The notes: a model not told the origin generated them from the sequence alone. A stretch of DNA of 64,000 bases from Klebsiella aerogenes KCTC 2190 (GCF_000215745.1 NC_015663.1:3100001-3164000); one strand, 5' to 3'; positions 1 to 9,732 are shown, numbered from the stretch's first letter. A program made the numbers and translations.

Positions 1-187
1 CCTTCGACTTATCCCTGCAGGCTTCGGGTCGGGCCGAGGCAGCGTCCTTGCAAAACACGGCCCTCAGCCCGCATCCATGCGGGCTGCCCCGGCCTTCCGG
101 GAACGTCTCAGCGATTTTGAGGCCGCCAACAACGGCAGTTTCAGCAAGCATGGTGAATAAATTAAAGGCAGGCCGCACGGACCGTAG
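1..187 (-). repeat. Dispersed structured repeat, copy A (cut by window edge)
   Basis: This stretch is the reverse complement of bases about 52731-52918, with about 13 mismatches over about 184 aligned bases. A core of over 70 bases is identical, roughly positions 54-127. The centre holds a perfect 10-bp hairpin, CAGCCCGCAT at 65-74 with its complement at 77-86. Several frames are open across it, but both copies are open in more than one frame and no ribosome-binding site stands out, so I treat it as non-coding. The element continues past the left edge. I do not recognise a named family. Confidence 0.75.
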
Positions 188-264
188 GTCGGGTAAGCGC
201 AGCGCCACCCGACAATATACCGGCACCTCGGGTTGCCCGGATAAGGCGCAAGCCGCTATCCGGG
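188..264. repeat. Pair of REP-type palindromes (BIME-like)
   Basis: Two imperfect palindromes lie just downstream of ybhB. The first, 188-213, opens with GTCGGGT and closes with ACCCGAC. The second, 236-264, opens with CCCGGATA and closes with TATCCGGG. They match the REP units of enterobacteria, which often sit after genes and form mRNA 3'-end hairpins. The first unit adjoins the dispersed repeat exactly as in the second copy near 52.7 kb. Confidence 0.75.
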
Positions 265-271
265 GGGATAA

Positions 272-748
272 TTAACTGAACAGGGCGGTGATGGAAGCGC
301 TGGCGAGCGAATGGAAATGGACATTAAAGCCGACCATCGCGCCGCTCGCCTCGGCATCGACATCAATCTTATCGATATCCAGCGCGTGCACGGTAAAAAT
401 GTAGCGGTGGGTTTCACCCTTCGGCGGCGCCGCGCCGCCGTAGCCTGCCTTACCAAAATCGGTACGGGTCTGAATGGCCTCTTCCGGTAGCTCCGCCTGA
501 CCGGAACCGGCCCCCTGCGGTAAAACCCGGGTATCGGCAGGCAGGTTGGCTACCACCCAGTGCCACCAGCCGGAACCGGTCGGCGCATCCGGGTCGTAGC
601 AGGTGACGACAAAGCTTTTGGTTCCCGCGGGGACGTCGTCCCACATCAGATGCGGCGAAAGATTATCGCCATCGTACCCCATACCGTTGAATACGTGACG
701 ATTAGGCAGCTTGCCGCCGTCTTGCAGATCGTGGCTGGTCAGTTTCAT
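272..748 (-). CDS. ybhB: YbhB, PEBP/Raf kinase inhibitor-like protein
   Basis: The product is a 158-residue protein of the phosphatidylethanolamine-binding protein (RKIP-like) family, the same length as E. coli YbhB. The family's ligand-pocket motif DPDAPTGSGWWHW is at residues about 52-64. There is no signal peptide, so it is probably cytoplasmic. The E. coli protein has a solved structure, but its physiological ligand is not established. It lies next to bioA as in E. coli, on the same strand, and REP elements follow it. Identification is firm; function is open. Confidence 0.93.
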   Translation of the reverse strand: MKLTSHDLQDGGKLPNRHVFNGMGYDGDNLSPHLMWDDVPAGTKSFVVTCYDPDAPTGSGWWHWVVANLPADTRVLPQGAGSGQAELPEEAIQTRTDFGKAGYGGAAPPKGETHRYIFTVHALDIDKIDVDAEASGAMVGFNVHFHSLASASITALFS

Positions 749-818
749 GCTTCATCCTCATTGATAATGCGCTGATTAACAAAGAAGTGTAGCTTTCCCG
801 ACGGCGCAATTCCGCTGT

Positions 819-2108
819 TTATTCGCTAAAAAATGTTTCTTCTTGTACCGCCATATTGACCGCACGGGTCAGGCGAGTCAGCTGTTGTGGGCTGATGATG
901 TACGGTGGCATCAGATAAATCAGCCGGCCAAACGGGCGGATCCATACCCCTTGCTCAACGAAAAAGCGCTGCAGAGCGGCCATGTTCACCGGATGACGGG
1001 TTTCAACCACGCCAATCGCGCCGAGTACGCGCACGTCGGCGACCCATTCTGACTCTCGTGCCGGAGCCAGCTCGGCCTTCAGCTGGGCTTCAATCGCCGC
1101 TACCTGCTGTTGCCATTCGCCGCTCTCCAGCAGGCGCAGGCTTTCGCTTGCCACCGCGCAGGCCAGCGGATTACCCATAAAGGTGGGGCCGTGCATAAAG
1201 CAGCCGGCTTCGCCATTGCTGATGGTTTCAGCAACTGTTCGGGTGGTGATGGCGGCGGAAAGGGTCATGGTACCGCCGGTCAGCGCTTTACCCAGACACA
1301 GAATATCGGCGGAGATACCGGCATGCTCGCAGGCGAACAGTTTGCCGGTACGGCCAAAGCCGGTGGCAATCTCATCGGCGATCAGCAAAATCCCTTCCCG
1401 GTCGCACATTTTACGCACTCGCTTCAGCCACTCCGGATGGTACATGCGCATCCCGCCGGCGCCCTGGACTACCGGTTCGAGGATCACCGCGGCGATTTCG
1501 TGGCGATGCGCGGCCATCAGGCGGGCAAACGGCACCATATCCATCTCGTCCCACTCGCCGTCGAAGCGGCTTTGCGGCGCGGGGGCAAACAGGTTATCCG
1601 GCAGGTAGCCCTGCCACAGGCTGTGCATTGAATTCTGCGGATCGCAGACCGACATCGCGCCGAAGGTGTCGCCGTGATAGCCGTTGCGGAAGGTCAGGAA
1701 ACGACGGCGCGGCTGGCCCTTAGCCTGCCAGTACTGCAGCGCCATTTTCATCGCCACTTCTACCGCCACCGAACCGGAATCGGCGAGGAAAACGCACTCC
1801 AGCGATTCCGGCGTCATCGCCACCAGTTGGCGACAGAGCGCCACCGCCGACGGATGGGTGATCCCGCCGAACATCACGTGCGACATCTGGTCGATCTGCG
1901 CTTTCATCGCCGCATTCAGGCGCGGGTGATTGTAGCCGTGGATCGCCGCCCACCAGGAGGACATGCCGTCAACCAGCTGTTCGCCGCCGGCGAGGGACAG
2001 CTCGCAACCGTGGGCGGAAACCACCGGGTAGACCGGCAGGGGGGAAGTCATAGAGGTGTAGGGGTGCCAGATGTGGCGCCGATCGAAAGCGAGATCGTCC
2101 AGTGTCAT
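819..2108 (-). CDS. bioA: Adenosylmethionine-8-amino-7-oxononanoate aminotransferase
   Basis: BioA is the PLP enzyme that moves the amino group of S-adenosylmethionine onto KAPA to give DAPA, the third step in building the biotin ring. The protein has 429 residues, the same as E. coli. The PLP lysine lies in LGKALTGGT near residue 274, and the [12 protein letters not shown] motif precedes it. I chose the inner ATG at 2108 because the protein then begins [16 protein letters not shown], matching E. coli. An ATG six codons upstream lies inside the operator. It is transcribed divergently from bioBFCD. Confidence 0.96.
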   Translation of the reverse strand: MTLDDLAFDRRHIWHPYTSMTSPLPVYPVVSAHGCELSLAGGEQLVDGMSSWWAAIHGYNHPRLNAAMKAQIDQMSHVMFGGITHPSAVALCRQLVAMTPESLECVFLADSGSVAVEVAMKMALQYWQAKGQPRRRFLTFRNGYHGDTFGAMSVCDPQNSMHSLWQGYLPDNLFAPAPQSRFDGEWDEMDMVPFARLMAAHRHEIAAVILEPVVQGAGGMRMYHPEWLKRVRKMCDREGILLIADEIATGFGRTGKLFACEHAGISADILCLGKALTGGTMTLSAAITTRTVAETISNGEAGCFMHGPTFMGNPLACAVASESLRLLESGEWQQQVAAIEAQLKAELAPARESEWVADVRVLGAIGVVETRHPVNMAALQRFFVEQGVWIRPFGRLIYLMPPYIISPQQLTRLTRAVNMAVQEETFFSE

Positions 2109-2115
2109 AAGCGAC

Positions 2116-2149
2116 TTGTAAACCATTTTGAAAACATTTAGGTTTACGA
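2116..2149. promoter_or_regulatory. BirA operator of the divergent bio operon
   Basis: An inverted repeat TTGTAAACC (2116-2124) and GGTTTACGA (2141-2149) with a 16-base spacer matches the BirA-biotinyl-AMP operator, with one mismatch between arms. It sits between bioA and bioB, so one site can repress both directions, as in E. coli. A rightward promoter overlaps it: TTGAAA at 2128-2133, 17 bases, then TATAAA at 2151-2156. Confidence 0.92.
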
Positions 2150-2193
2150 GTATAAACCGAACCGCAAATTAACAAAACCTTTTGGAGAGGCCA

Positions 2194-3234
2194 ATGGCTC
2201 ACCACGCACGCTGGACAATGTCGCAAGTTACTGAGTTATTTAATAAACCACTCATCGATCTGCTCTTTGAAGCGCAGCAAATCCACCGCCAGCATTTTGA
2301 CCCGCGTCAGGTGCAGGTCAGTACGTTGCTGTCGATTAAAACCGGCGCTTGTCCGGAAGATTGTAAATATTGCCCGCAAAGCGCACGCTACAAAACCGGT
2401 CTTGAATCCGAGCGCCTGATGGAAGTCGAGCAGGTGCTGGAATCAGCGCGTCAGGCGAAAAACGCCGGCTCGACCCGCTTCTGCATGGGCGCGGCGTGGA
2501 AGAACCCTAATGATCGCGATATGCCGTATCTGGAGCAGATGGTGAAAGGCGTCAAGGCGCTGGGGCTGGAGTCCTGTATGACGCTCGGCACTCTTACCGA
2601 TAGCCAGGCGCAGCGCCTGGCTGGCGCGGGGCTGGATTACTACAACCATAACCTCGACACCTCGCCGGAATTTTACGGCAACATCATCACCACCCGTACC
2701 TATCAGGAACGTCTGGATACGCTGGATAAGGTACGCGATGCCGGGATTAAAGTGTGCTCCGGTGGGATCGTCGGGTTGGGGGAAAGCGTGAACGATCGCG
2801 CCGGGCTGCTGCTGCAGCTGGCCAATTTGCCAACGCCGCCGGAAAGCGTGCCGATCAACATGCTGGTGAAGGTCAAAGGTACGCCGCTGGCGGATAACGA
2901 CGATGTTGACGCTTTCGATTTCATCCGCACGATCGCCATTGCGCGCATCATGATGCCAACCTCCTACGTGCGTCTCTCCGCCGGGCGCGAGCAGATGAAC
3001 GAGCAGACCCAGGCGATGTGCTTTATGGCCGGGGCGAACTCGATTTTCTATGGCTGCAAACTACTGACGACGCCAAACCCGGAAGAAGATAAAGACCTGC
3101 AGCTGTTCCGCAAGCTGGGCATCAACCCGCAGCAGACGGCGGTGCTGGAAGGTGATAATGAGCAGCAGCAGCGCCTGGAGCAGGCCTTACTCACCCCGGA
3201 CACTGAGGAATACTACAACGCGGCGGCGCTATGA
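2194..3234 (+). CDS. bioB: Biotin synthase
   Basis: BioB is the radical-SAM enzyme that inserts sulfur into dethiobiotin, the last step of biotin synthesis. The 346-residue protein carries the [4Fe-4S] cysteines 53, 57 and 60 in CPEDCKYC. The start at 2194 is chosen because GGAGAGG lies just upstream (2184-2190) and the protein then begins MAHHARW, as in E. coli; an ATG four codons earlier lacks this spacing. It heads bioBFCD, and its stop overlaps the bioF start by four bases. Transcription is governed by the BirA operator upstream. Confidence 0.97.
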   Translation: MAHHARWTMSQVTELFNKPLIDLLFEAQQIHRQHFDPRQVQVSTLLSIKTGACPEDCKYCPQSARYKTGLESERLMEVEQVLESARQAKNAGSTRFCMGAAWKNPNDRDMPYLEQMVKGVKALGLESCMTLGTLTDSQAQRLAGAGLDYYNHNLDTSPEFYGNIITTRTYQERLDTLDKVRDAGIKVCSGGIVGLGESVNDRAGLLLQLANLPTPPESVPINMLVKVKGTPLADNDDVDAFDFIRTIAIARIMMPTSYVRLSAGREQMNEQTQAMCFMAGANSIFYGCKLLTTPNPEEDKDLQLFRKLGINPQQTAVLEGDNEQQQRLEQALLTPDTEEYYNAAAL

Positions 3235-4388
3235 GCTGGCAGCAACGAATCGATCGGGCGCTGGACGAACGGCGGGCGGCGGAGGCTTTTCGCCGCCGCC
3301 TGCCGGTAAGCCACGGCGCCGGACGCTGGCTGGAGCGTGAAGGGGAGCGCTGGCTCAACTTCTCCAGTAATGACTACCTGGGCCTGAGCCAGCATGGCGC
3401 GATTATCGCCGCCTGGCAGCAGGGGGCGGAACGTTATGGCGTCGGTTCCGGCGGATCGGGCCACGTTAGCGGCTATAGTGAGGCGCATCGCGCGCTGGAA
3501 GAGGAACTTGCCGACTGGCTGGGCTATCCGCGCGCGTTGCTGTTTATCTCCGGCTTTGCCGCGAATCAGGCGTTGATTGCCGCGCTGGCGGAAAAAGACG
3601 ATCGCATTGTGGCCGATCGCCTGAGCCATGCCTCCCTGCTGGAGGCGGCAAGCCTCAGCCCGGCGCAGCTGCGCCGCTTTACCCACAATGACCCGCAACA
3701 GCTTGCTCAACTGCTGGCGAAACCGCTGGACGGCCAGCAGTTAGTCGTTACCGAAGGGATTTTCAGTATGGACGGCGACAGCGCGCCGCTGGCTGACATT
3801 CAGGCGGCAGCCCGCAGCGCCGGAGCATTATTACTGGTTGATGATGCTCACGGAATCGGGGCGATTGGCGATGAAGGGCGCGGAAGCTGTCATACGCAGG
3901 CGGTTCGCCCGGAGCTGCTGGTAGTCACCTTCGGCAAGGCGTTTGGGGTAAGCGGCGCGGCGGTACTGTGCAGTGAATCGATGGCCGATTATCTGCTGCA
4001 GTTTGCCCGTCATCTCATCTACAGCACCGCGATGCCGCCTGCGCAGGCGGTGGCGCTGAACGCGGCGTTGCGGATCATTTGTAGCGATGAGGGCCAGCAG
4101 CGGCGGGAATTCTTGAGCGCCCGCATCCGTCAGTTCCGCGCTGGAATGGGCGATGTCGCGCTGGGGCTGACCGATTCCCGGAGCGCGATTCAGCCGCTGA
4201 TCGTTGGCGATAACGCGCGAGCGCTAGCCCTGGCATCTAGCCTACGCGAGGCCGGCTGTTGGGCTACCGCCATTCGTCCGCCGACGGTTCCCGCCGGCGG
4301 CGCGCGTCTGCGCCTGACTCTGACTGCCGCTCATCAGGCCGAGGACATTGCGCGTTTACTGGAGGTGCTGCATGGCCACGGTGAATAA
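3231..4388 (+). CDS. bioF: 8-amino-7-oxononanoate synthase
   Basis: BioF is the PLP-dependent condensing enzyme that joins pimeloyl-ACP and L-alanine to give KAPA. The protein has 385 residues (384 in E. coli). The Schiff-base lysine is in [10 protein letters not shown] near residue 236, and the cofactor-binding DDAHG motif lies upstream. The start overlaps the bioB stop (ATGA), and the end overlaps bioC by 17 bases, so expression is translationally coupled within bioBFCD. Confidence 0.96.
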   Translation: MSWQQRIDRALDERRAAEAFRRRLPVSHGAGRWLEREGERWLNFSSNDYLGLSQHGAIIAAWQQGAERYGVGSGGSGHVSGYSEAHRALEEELADWLGYPRALLFISGFAANQALIAALAEKDDRIVADRLSHASLLEAASLSPAQLRRFTHNDPQQLAQLLAKPLDGQQLVVTEGIFSMDGDSAPLADIQAAARSAGALLLVDDAHGIGAIGDEGRGSCHTQAVRPELLVVTFGKAFGVSGAAVLCSESMADYLLQFARHLIYSTAMPPAQAVALNAALRIICSDEGQQRREFLSARIRQFRAGMGDVALGLTDSRSAIQPLIVGDNARALALASSLREAGCWATAIRPPTVPAGGARLRLTLTAAHQAEDIARLLEVLHGHGE

Positions 4389-5127
4389 GCAGGCTGTGGC
4401 CGCGGCGTTTGGTCGGGCGGCCAGCGGCTATACGCAACATGATGAGCTGCAGCGCCGCAGCGCCGAATTGCTGCTGCGCCAGTTGGCGAAAGGTGATTTC
4501 CCCCGGGTGCTGGACGCTGGCTGCGGCCCCGGCAGCATGAGCCGTTACTGGCGCGAAGCGGGAAGCGAAGTTACCGCGCTGGATCTCTCCGCCGGGATGC
4601 TGGCGCAGGCGCAACGCAACGGCGCCGCGCAGCATTATCTACAGGGCGATATCGAAGCGCTGCCGCTGCCGGATGCCTGCTTCGATCTGGCATGGAGTAA
4701 CCTGGCGGTGCAGTGGTGTGACGAGCTAAGCGCGGCAATCGGCGAGCTGTGCCGGGTGGTGCGGCCCGGCGGACGGGTGGCGTTCACTACGTTGCTCGCC
4801 GGATCGCTACCGGAGCTCAATCAAGCGTGGCGGGCGGTCGACGAACATCCCCATGCCAACCGTTTTCTCAGCGAACAGGCGGTAAGGGCGGCGCTGAGCG
4901 GCCTGCGCGCCGAAGGCGTCGTGCATCAGATTAGCTTACCGTTCGCCGACGCGTTAAGCGCCATGCGCTCGCTAAAGGGGATTGGCGCTACCCACTTACA
5001 TCAGGGGCGGGCGTCTGCTCCGCTTAGCCGCGGCAAGCTGCGTGAACTGCAACTGGCCTGGCCGCAACAGCAGGGCCAGTGCCCGCTGACGTATCATCTT
5101 TTTACAGGAGTCATTGAACGTGACTAA
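4372..5127 (+). CDS. bioC: Malonyl-ACP O-methyltransferase
   Basis: BioC methylates malonyl-ACP with SAM. The methyl cap lets the fatty acid synthesis enzymes build the pimeloyl chain. The 251-residue length equals E. coli BioC. The SAM-binding motif VLDAGCGPG is at residues 46-54. The start at 4372 gives [14 protein letters not shown]. Upstream in-frame starts lie deep inside bioF and are unlikely. The gene overlaps bioF by 17 bases and bioD by 8. The esterase BioH that removes the methyl is not in this window. Confidence 0.95.
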   Translation: MATVNKQAVAAAFGRAASGYTQHDELQRRSAELLLRQLAKGDFPRVLDAGCGPGSMSRYWREAGSEVTALDLSAGMLAQAQRNGAAQHYLQGDIEALPLPDACFDLAWSNLAVQWCDELSAAIGELCRVVRPGGRVAFTTLLAGSLPELNQAWRAVDEHPHANRFLSEQAVRAALSGLRAEGVVHQISLPFADALSAMRSLKGIGATHLHQGRASAPLSRGKLRELQLAWPQQQGQCPLTYHLFTGVIERD

Positions 5128-5800
5128 ACGTTTCTTCGTCACCGGAACCGATACTGAAGTCGGTAAAACCGTCGCCAGTAGTGCGCTGCTGCAGGCGGCG
5201 AATCAGCTGGGATTTAACACCGCAGGCTATAAACCGGTGGCTTCCGGGAGCGACCTGACCGCACAAGGGTTACGCAATGAAGATGCGCTGGCCCTGCAGC
5301 GTAATAGCCGGGTGGCGCTGCGCTATGAACAGGTTAACCCTTATACTTTTGCCGAGCCGACCTCGCCGCATATTATTAGCGCCGATGAAGGGCGACCGAT
5401 TGCCGCGACGACGCTTTCCAGCGGTTTACGCGAACTGGAGCGCCTGGCCGACTGGGTGCTGGTGGAAGGGGCGGGCGGCTGGTTTACGCCGCTCTCGGAA
5501 ACCCTGACCTTCGCCGACTGGGCGCAGCAGGAGCAATTGCCGGTGATTTTAGTGGTCGGCGTCAAACTTGGCTGTATCAATCACGCGATGCTCACCGCCC
5601 AGGCGGTACGCGAAGCCGGGCTGCCGCTCGTGGGCTGGATCGCCAACGATATCCAGCCGCCGGGTAAACGCCATCGCGAATATCTGCAAACCTTAACGCG
5701 GGTATTGCCAGCGCCGCTGCTGGGGGAAATTCCCTGGCTTGCCGACGCATCGCAGCGTCAGGATCTCGCGCAGTACCTGGATCTGAGCCCCCTGCAATAA
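5120..5800 (+). CDS. bioD: Dethiobiotin synthetase
   Basis: BioD is the ATP-dependent carboxylase that closes the ureido ring of DAPA to give dethiobiotin. The P-loop GTDTEVGKT is at residues 9-17, and the VEGAGGW motif lies near residue 115. I place the start at a GTG (5120), giving MTKRFF, which aligns with E. coli MSKRYF. It is 9 bases after the CAGGAG Shine-Dalgarno at 5105-5110. A TTG two codons earlier is too close to that site. The length is 226 residues. It is the last gene of bioBFCD. Confidence 0.95.
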   Translation: MTKRFFVTGTDTEVGKTVASSALLQAANQLGFNTAGYKPVASGSDLTAQGLRNEDALALQRNSRVALRYEQVNPYTFAEPTSPHIISADEGRPIAATTLSSGLRELERLADWVLVEGAGGWFTPLSETLTFADWAQQEQLPVILVVGVKLGCINHAMLTAQAVREAGLPLVGWIANDIQPPGKRHREYLQTLTRVLPAPLLGEIPWLADASQRQDLAQYLDLSPLQ

Positions 5801-5990
5801 CCCCGCATAAACCTGCGAGACGGCTCTATTTTTTGTTGACAGGACGATGAAATGTGGTCCAGAAAACGCAAAAAATCCAGCCGTCTTTAGCTGATAAATA
5901 TCAAAAAAAATTCGATAATTTTTTTTAGCCACGGGCTTTGGTCCGATGAGACTTTTCTGCCGGGTGGCAGACCTCGCGGCCTGCAGGCAG

Positions 5991-6013
5991 TTATCCACTA
6001 TTCCTGTGGATAA
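5991..6013. promoter_or_regulatory. Inverted pair of DnaA boxes
   Basis: TTATCCACT (5991-5999, plus strand, one mismatch) and TGTGGATAA (6005-6013, a perfect TTATCCACA on the minus strand) face each other across five bases. They match the 9-mer DnaA box TTATNCACA. A third near-match, TGGGGATAA, lies at 6214-6222. DnaA binding upstream of uvrB has been described in E. coli; occupancy here is inferred. Confidence 0.65.
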
Positions 6014-6314
6014 CCTTGTGTATTAGAGTTAGAAAACTTGCGGTAAGCTAGAGAGTACGCGGCCTGCGAGCAAATTGGCGCGAAACCCGTCTTTTGGTAA
6101 ATTATGTTTTATTTCAGCAAGTTAAATAAAATCAATGGCTGTCAGAAAAGTGTCACCGGCTGCCATAAAAGATTCATTACCTTGCTTGACAAATGTTAAA
6201 TGATAAATGTTTCTGGGGATAACCACACAGGCTGGTGGATTATTCCGCAAAGCGCGCATTTTACGCCCGCAGTCGGACGACCGCGCGTCCTTTTGCCGCC
6301 ATACAATAATGCGA

Positions 6315-6334
6315 TACTGTTTTTATATCCAGTA
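6315..6334. promoter_or_regulatory. LexA (SOS) box of uvrB
   Basis: TACTGTTTTTATATCCAGTA has the LexA pattern CTG-N10-CAG with flanking TA. It lies 77 bases before the uvrB start. E. coli uvrB has an SOS box at the equivalent place, so this gene should be induced by DNA damage. Confidence 0.9.
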
Positions 6335-6410
6335 TTATTTATTGGCAAAAATGAAACTGAAGGGTAGAATTAAACACCTGCTGGCCAATCCCATCTTCAG
6401 GTCCTGAAAT

Positions 6411-8426
6411 ATGAGCAAACCATTCAAGCTGCACTCCGCATTCCGTCCTTCCGGCGATCAGCCCGAAGCCATCCGCCGTCTGGAAGAGGGGCTGGAAGAT
6501 GGCCTTGCGCATCAAACCCTGCTTGGGGTAACCGGTTCGGGGAAAACCTTCACCATCGCCAACGTTATCGCTGACTTACAGCGCCCGACGATGGTGCTGG
6601 CGCCGAACAAAACCCTGGCGGCGCAGCTGTATGGCGAGATGAAAGAGTTCTTTCCCGAGAATGCGGTGGAGTATTTTGTCTCCTACTACGATTATTACCA
6701 GCCTGAAGCCTACGTACCGAGCTCGGATACCTTTATCGAAAAAGACGCCTCGGTGAACGAACACATTGAGCAGATGCGTCTGTCGGCCACCAAAGCGTTG
6801 CTCGAACGGCGCGATGTAGTGGTGGTGGCTTCGGTTTCCGCCATCTACGGTCTTGGCGACCCGGATCTGTATCTGAAGATGATGCTGCACCTGACCACCG
6901 GCATGCTGATCGACCAGCGGGCGATCCTGCGTCGACTGGCGGAACTGCAATACACCCGCAACGATCAGGCCTTCCAGCGCGGCACTTTCCGCGTCCGCGG
7001 CGAGGTTATCGATGTCTTCCCGGCGGAATCCGATGATATCGCGCTGCGTATTGAACTGTTTGACGAAGAGGTCGAGCGGCTATCGCTGTTTGACCCGCTG
7101 ACCGGCCACGTCGAATCGTCCATTCCACGCTATACCATCTATCCGAAGACCCACTACGTTACGCCGCGCGAGCGTATCATACAGGCGATGGAAGAGATCA
7201 AAGACGAGCTGGCTGACCGCCGCAAGGTCCTGCTGGCGAACAATAAACTGCTTGAAGAGCAGCGGCTGAGCCAGCGCACTCAGTTCGACCTCGAAATGAT
7301 GAACGAGCTGGGCTACTGCTCGGGGATTGAAAACTACTCGCGCTTTCTCTCCGGGCGCGGGCCGGGCGAGCCGCCGCCGACGCTGTTCGACTACCTGCCG
7401 GCGGATGGCCTGCTGGTTATCGATGAATCGCACGTGACTATCCCGCAAATCGGCGGTATGTACCGTGGCGACCGGGCGCGTAAAGAGACGCTGGTGGAAT
7501 ATGGCTTTCGCCTGCCGTCAGCGCTGGATAACCGGCCGATGAAGTTCGAAGAGTTTGAAGCGCTGGCGCCGCAGACCATCTACGTTTCAGCGACGCCGGG
7601 TCCCTATGAGCTGGAAAAATCCGGCGATGAGGTGGTAGACCAGGTCGTTCGCCCAACGGGCCTACTGGATCCGGTTATCGAAGTGCGGCCGGTGGCGACG
7701 CAGGTCGACGATCTGTTATCAGAAATCCGTACCCGTGCGGCGATCAATGAGCGTGTACTGGTGACGACGCTGACCAAACGCATGGCGGAGGATTTAACCG
7801 AATACCTGGAAGAGCACGGTGAGCGGGTGCGCTATCTGCACTCCGATATCGATACCGTCGAGCGTATGGAAATTATTCGCGATCTGCGTCTTGGCGAGTT
7901 CGACGTGCTGGTGGGTATCAACCTGCTGCGCGAAGGGCTGGATATGCCGGAAGTATCGCTGGTGGCGATACTTGATGCCGATAAAGAGGGCTTCCTGCGT
8001 TCCGAGCGCTCGCTTATCCAGACCATCGGCCGCGCGGCGCGTAACGTGAACGGTAAGGCGATTCTTTACGGCGATAAAATCACGCCATCGATGGCGAAGG
8101 CGATCGGTGAAACCGAACGCCGCCGCGAGAAGCAGCAGCGTTATAACGAAGAGCACGGTATTGTGCCGCAGGGTCTTAATAAGAAAGTGGTCGATATTCT
8201 GGCGCTGGGTCAGAACATCGCGAAGACCAAAGCCAAAGGCCGTGGCAAAGCCCGTTCTCCGGTGGAAGCCGATAGCGTCGAACTGACACCGAAAGCGCTG
8301 CAGCAGAAAATCCACGAGCTGGAAGGGCAAATGATGCAGCATGCCCAGAACCTTGAGTTCGAAGAAGCCGCGCAGATCCGCGATCAATTGCATCAGCTAC
8401 GTGAACTGTTTATTGCGGCATCATAA
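6411..8426 (+). CDS. uvrB: Excinuclease ABC subunit B
   Basis: UvrB is the damage-verifying helicase-like subunit of nucleotide excision repair. It is loaded by UvrA and recruits UvrC. The 671 residues compare with 673 in E. coli. Walker A GVTGSGKT is at residues 39-46. The beta-hairpin that inserts into DNA ([12 protein letters not shown]) is near residue 92. The helicase motif II VIDESH is near 338. A C-terminal UVR motif ([11 protein letters not shown]) binds UvrC. A LexA box precedes it. Confidence 0.97.
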   Translation: MSKPFKLHSAFRPSGDQPEAIRRLEEGLEDGLAHQTLLGVTGSGKTFTIANVIADLQRPTMVLAPNKTLAAQLYGEMKEFFPENAVEYFVSYYDYYQPEAYVPSSDTFIEKDASVNEHIEQMRLSATKALLERRDVVVVASVSAIYGLGDPDLYLKMMLHLTTGMLIDQRAILRRLAELQYTRNDQAFQRGTFRVRGEVIDVFPAESDDIALRIELFDEEVERLSLFDPLTGHVESSIPRYTIYPKTHYVTPRERIIQAMEEIKDELADRRKVLLANNKLLEEQRLSQRTQFDLEMMNELGYCSGIENYSRFLSGRGPGEPPPTLFDYLPADGLLVIDESHVTIPQIGGMYRGDRARKETLVEYGFRLPSALDNRPMKFEEFEALAPQTIYVSATPGPYELEKSGDEVVDQVVRPTGLLDPVIEVRPVATQVDDLLSEIRTRAAINERVLVTTLTKRMAEDLTEYLEEHGERVRYLHSDIDTVERMEIIRDLRLGEFDVLVGINLLREGLDMPEVSLVAILDADKEGFLRSERSLIQTIGRAARNVNGKAILYGDKITPSMAKAIGETERRREKQQRYNEEHGIVPQGLNKKVVDILALGQNIAKTKAKGRGKARSPVEADSVELTPKALQQKIHELEGQMMQHAQNLEFEEAAQIRDQLHQLRELFIAAS

Positions 8427-8452
8427 GGGGGATAGGGGAGCCGTGCAAAAAT

Positions 8453-8482
8453 GACGGCAATGCGCAATTTGCAATTGCCGTC
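8453..8482 (+). terminator. Hairpin after uvrB
   Basis: GACGGCAA (8453-8460) pairs with TTGCCGTC (8475-8482) 27 bases after the uvrB stop. There is no run of T after it, so it may be a weak or factor-assisted terminator or only an RNA 3'-end structure. Confidence 0.4.
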
Positions 8483-8500
8483 ACGCTATTATCGTAGGAT

Positions 8501-8517
8501 CTTAATGTTGGCTTAAT
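8501..8517 (+). promoter_or_regulatory. PmrA box upstream of the PmrR-like gene
   Basis: CTTAAT-GTTGG-CTTAAT is a perfect direct repeat with the 5-base spacer that defines PmrA (BasR) boxes. A possible -10, TATCCT, follows at 8533-8538. The box points right, towards the small gene at 8560. The PmrA gene itself is encoded 1.2 kb away. Confidence 0.85.
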
Positions 8518-8559
8518 TTTCTTCAGCGACACTATCCTCAGTTTAATGAGGATAGCGCC

Positions 8560-8652
8560 ATGCAAAAACTGACCAACCGTGAATATCTGGCCATTGCGAC
8601 CGCCTTTGTGATTGTGGTCGCCTTCTTACATCAATGGGTATTAACCTTCTGA
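8560..8652 (+). CDS. pmrR: Small inner-membrane peptide, PmrR-like
   Basis: This is a 30-codon gene with TGAGGA at 8547-8552 seven bases before ATG. The peptide starts MQKLTNREY, has one hydrophobic segment (about residues 10-28) and ends HQWVLTF. In length, single-span topology and residue pattern (NR-Y, then VV, FL, W, T) it resembles PmrR. PmrR is the PmrA-induced peptide of Salmonella and E. coli that inhibits the lipid A phosphotransferase LpxT. A perfect PmrA box upstream supports this. Its end overlaps the 3' end of pmrB by 22 bases, tail to tail. The symbol rests on remembered sequence and context, not on a search. Confidence 0.7.
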   Translation: MQKLTNREYLAIATAFVIVVAFLHQWVLTF

Positions 8653-9728
8653 CGCGCGCTGCGCGGGAATAGCACCCAGGCGCGGACGCCCGGTCCGGGC
8701 TGACGGTTATGTAAAAAGAATTGCGCATCGTGCAGTTGCGCGATGCGGGTGACGATGCTTAAACCGAGGCCTATTCCGCCATAGCGGCTGTCCATGCGGA
8801 CAAACGCTTTACTCAGCTCGCCGCTTTTGGCCTCATCAATGCCCGGCCCTTCATCTTCTACTGCCAGAATCGGCGTATTTCCCGGTTTTACCGAAATCTT
8901 TATATTCGACCCCACGGGGCTATAGCGGTGCGCATTCTCCACCAGATTGCGTAAAATCACCCGCGCCAGGGTCGCATCTCCGGAAATGAGATCCGCGCCT
9001 GCGCCGCTTTCTATCTCCAGCGTCTGCTGGCGCGCTTCAAGCATCGTTGCCAACTCATCCTGCAGAGGCTCCACCACATCTTCGTGCAAATGCACCTGCT
9101 GGTAACTCCCGGCGGAAAACGACTGCCCGACGCGCGCCAGTTGTAGCAGCTGCGAAATGCTGTTGGTCATCTGATCGAGACGTTGAATTAAGGGATCAAC
9201 GCTGACGCCGTGTACCTTCGCCAGCAGTTCCAGATGCAAGCGCAGCCCGGCAAGAGGGGTACGCAGTTCGTGGGCGACGTCGGCGGTAAACAGACGCTCG
9301 CGTTCGAGCGTCAGGGTCAGCCGCGACACCAGTTGATTAATCGCCATGGTCACTGCGGTCACTTCCGGCACCGACTCCTGCAAAATAATGGGTTGCAGAT
9401 TATCCGGCGTCCGGCTTTCCAGCTCGCTTTGCAGATTTGATAGCGGACGGGTGATTTTCTTCACCGCCACCAGGCTGATATACAGCGCCAGACTGATGAT
9501 CAGCAGGCTTGGCACCAGCAGGCTGGCGACCGCTTCGCGTACCTCATGTTCGACGTGCCTTTGATTGTTATGACCCTCAATGGCGCTGGCAACCAGCAGC
9601 TGGATTTGCTCTTTGCTTTCATGCCATAGCCAAAATACGCTGATCAGCTGGCAGACCACCAGAATCGCGCCGATGGTCAGCAGCAGGCGGTGGCGCATGG
9701 TCCAGGTTTCGGTCGCAAACAGTGCCAT
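8631..9728 (-). CDS. pmrB: Sensor histidine kinase PmrB (BasS)
   Basis: PmrB senses ferric iron, aluminium and low pH in the periplasm and phosphorylates PmrA. The 365 residues match Klebsiella PmrB. Transmembrane segments are at about 13-35 and 69-89, with a short periplasmic loop rich in E and H between them. A HAMP region follows, then the H-box VAHELRTPLAG with His153, and the ATPase motifs NLVENAHRY, DEGPGI and GGIGLGLSIV. It starts 4 bases after the pmrA stop, so it is the last gene of eptA-pmrA-pmrB. Changes here commonly alter polymyxin susceptibility; nothing in this sequence looks broken. Confidence 0.94.
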   Translation of the reverse strand: MALFATETWTMRHRLLLTIGAILVVCQLISVFWLWHESKEQIQLLVASAIEGHNNQRHVEHEVREAVASLLVPSLLIISLALYISLVAVKKITRPLSNLQSELESRTPDNLQPIILQESVPEVTAVTMAINQLVSRLTLTLERERLFTADVAHELRTPLAGLRLHLELLAKVHGVSVDPLIQRLDQMTNSISQLLQLARVGQSFSAGSYQQVHLHEDVVEPLQDELATMLEARQQTLEIESGAGADLISGDATLARVILRNLVENAHRYSPVGSNIKISVKPGNTPILAVEDEGPGIDEAKSGELSKAFVRMDSRYGGIGLGLSIVTRIAQLHDAQFFLHNRQPGPGVRAWVLFPRSARQKVNTH

Positions 9729-9732
9729 AGCG

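Larger units (their letters stand above)
5801..6410. other. Long uvrB leader region, no convincing gene
   Basis: The 610 bases between bioD and uvrB hold an AT-rich tract (about 5880-5935), DnaA boxes, a LexA box and a possible promoter whose -35 is TTGACA at about 6185-6190. I see no strong terminator after bioD. A 66-codon open frame from 6207 lacks a good ribosome-binding site and covers the operator region, so I do not call it. The size suggests several promoters, as known for E. coli uvrB. Confidence 0.6.

Noticed and set aside
48..275. 75-codon open frame in repeat copy A, with a matching frame at 52664-53095 (minus)
   Set aside because: The similarity is explained by the DNA repeat; several frames are open in both copies and no start signal is convincing. 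Such frames are probably the source of spurious hypothetical proteins.
2182..2193. Longer bioB start four codons upstream
   Set aside because: It overlaps the GGAGAGG ribosome-binding site, and the shorter form aligns with E. coli BioB.
6207..6407. 66-codon frame in the uvrB leader
   Set aside because: No ribosome-binding site, unusual composition, and it covers the LexA box and promoter region.
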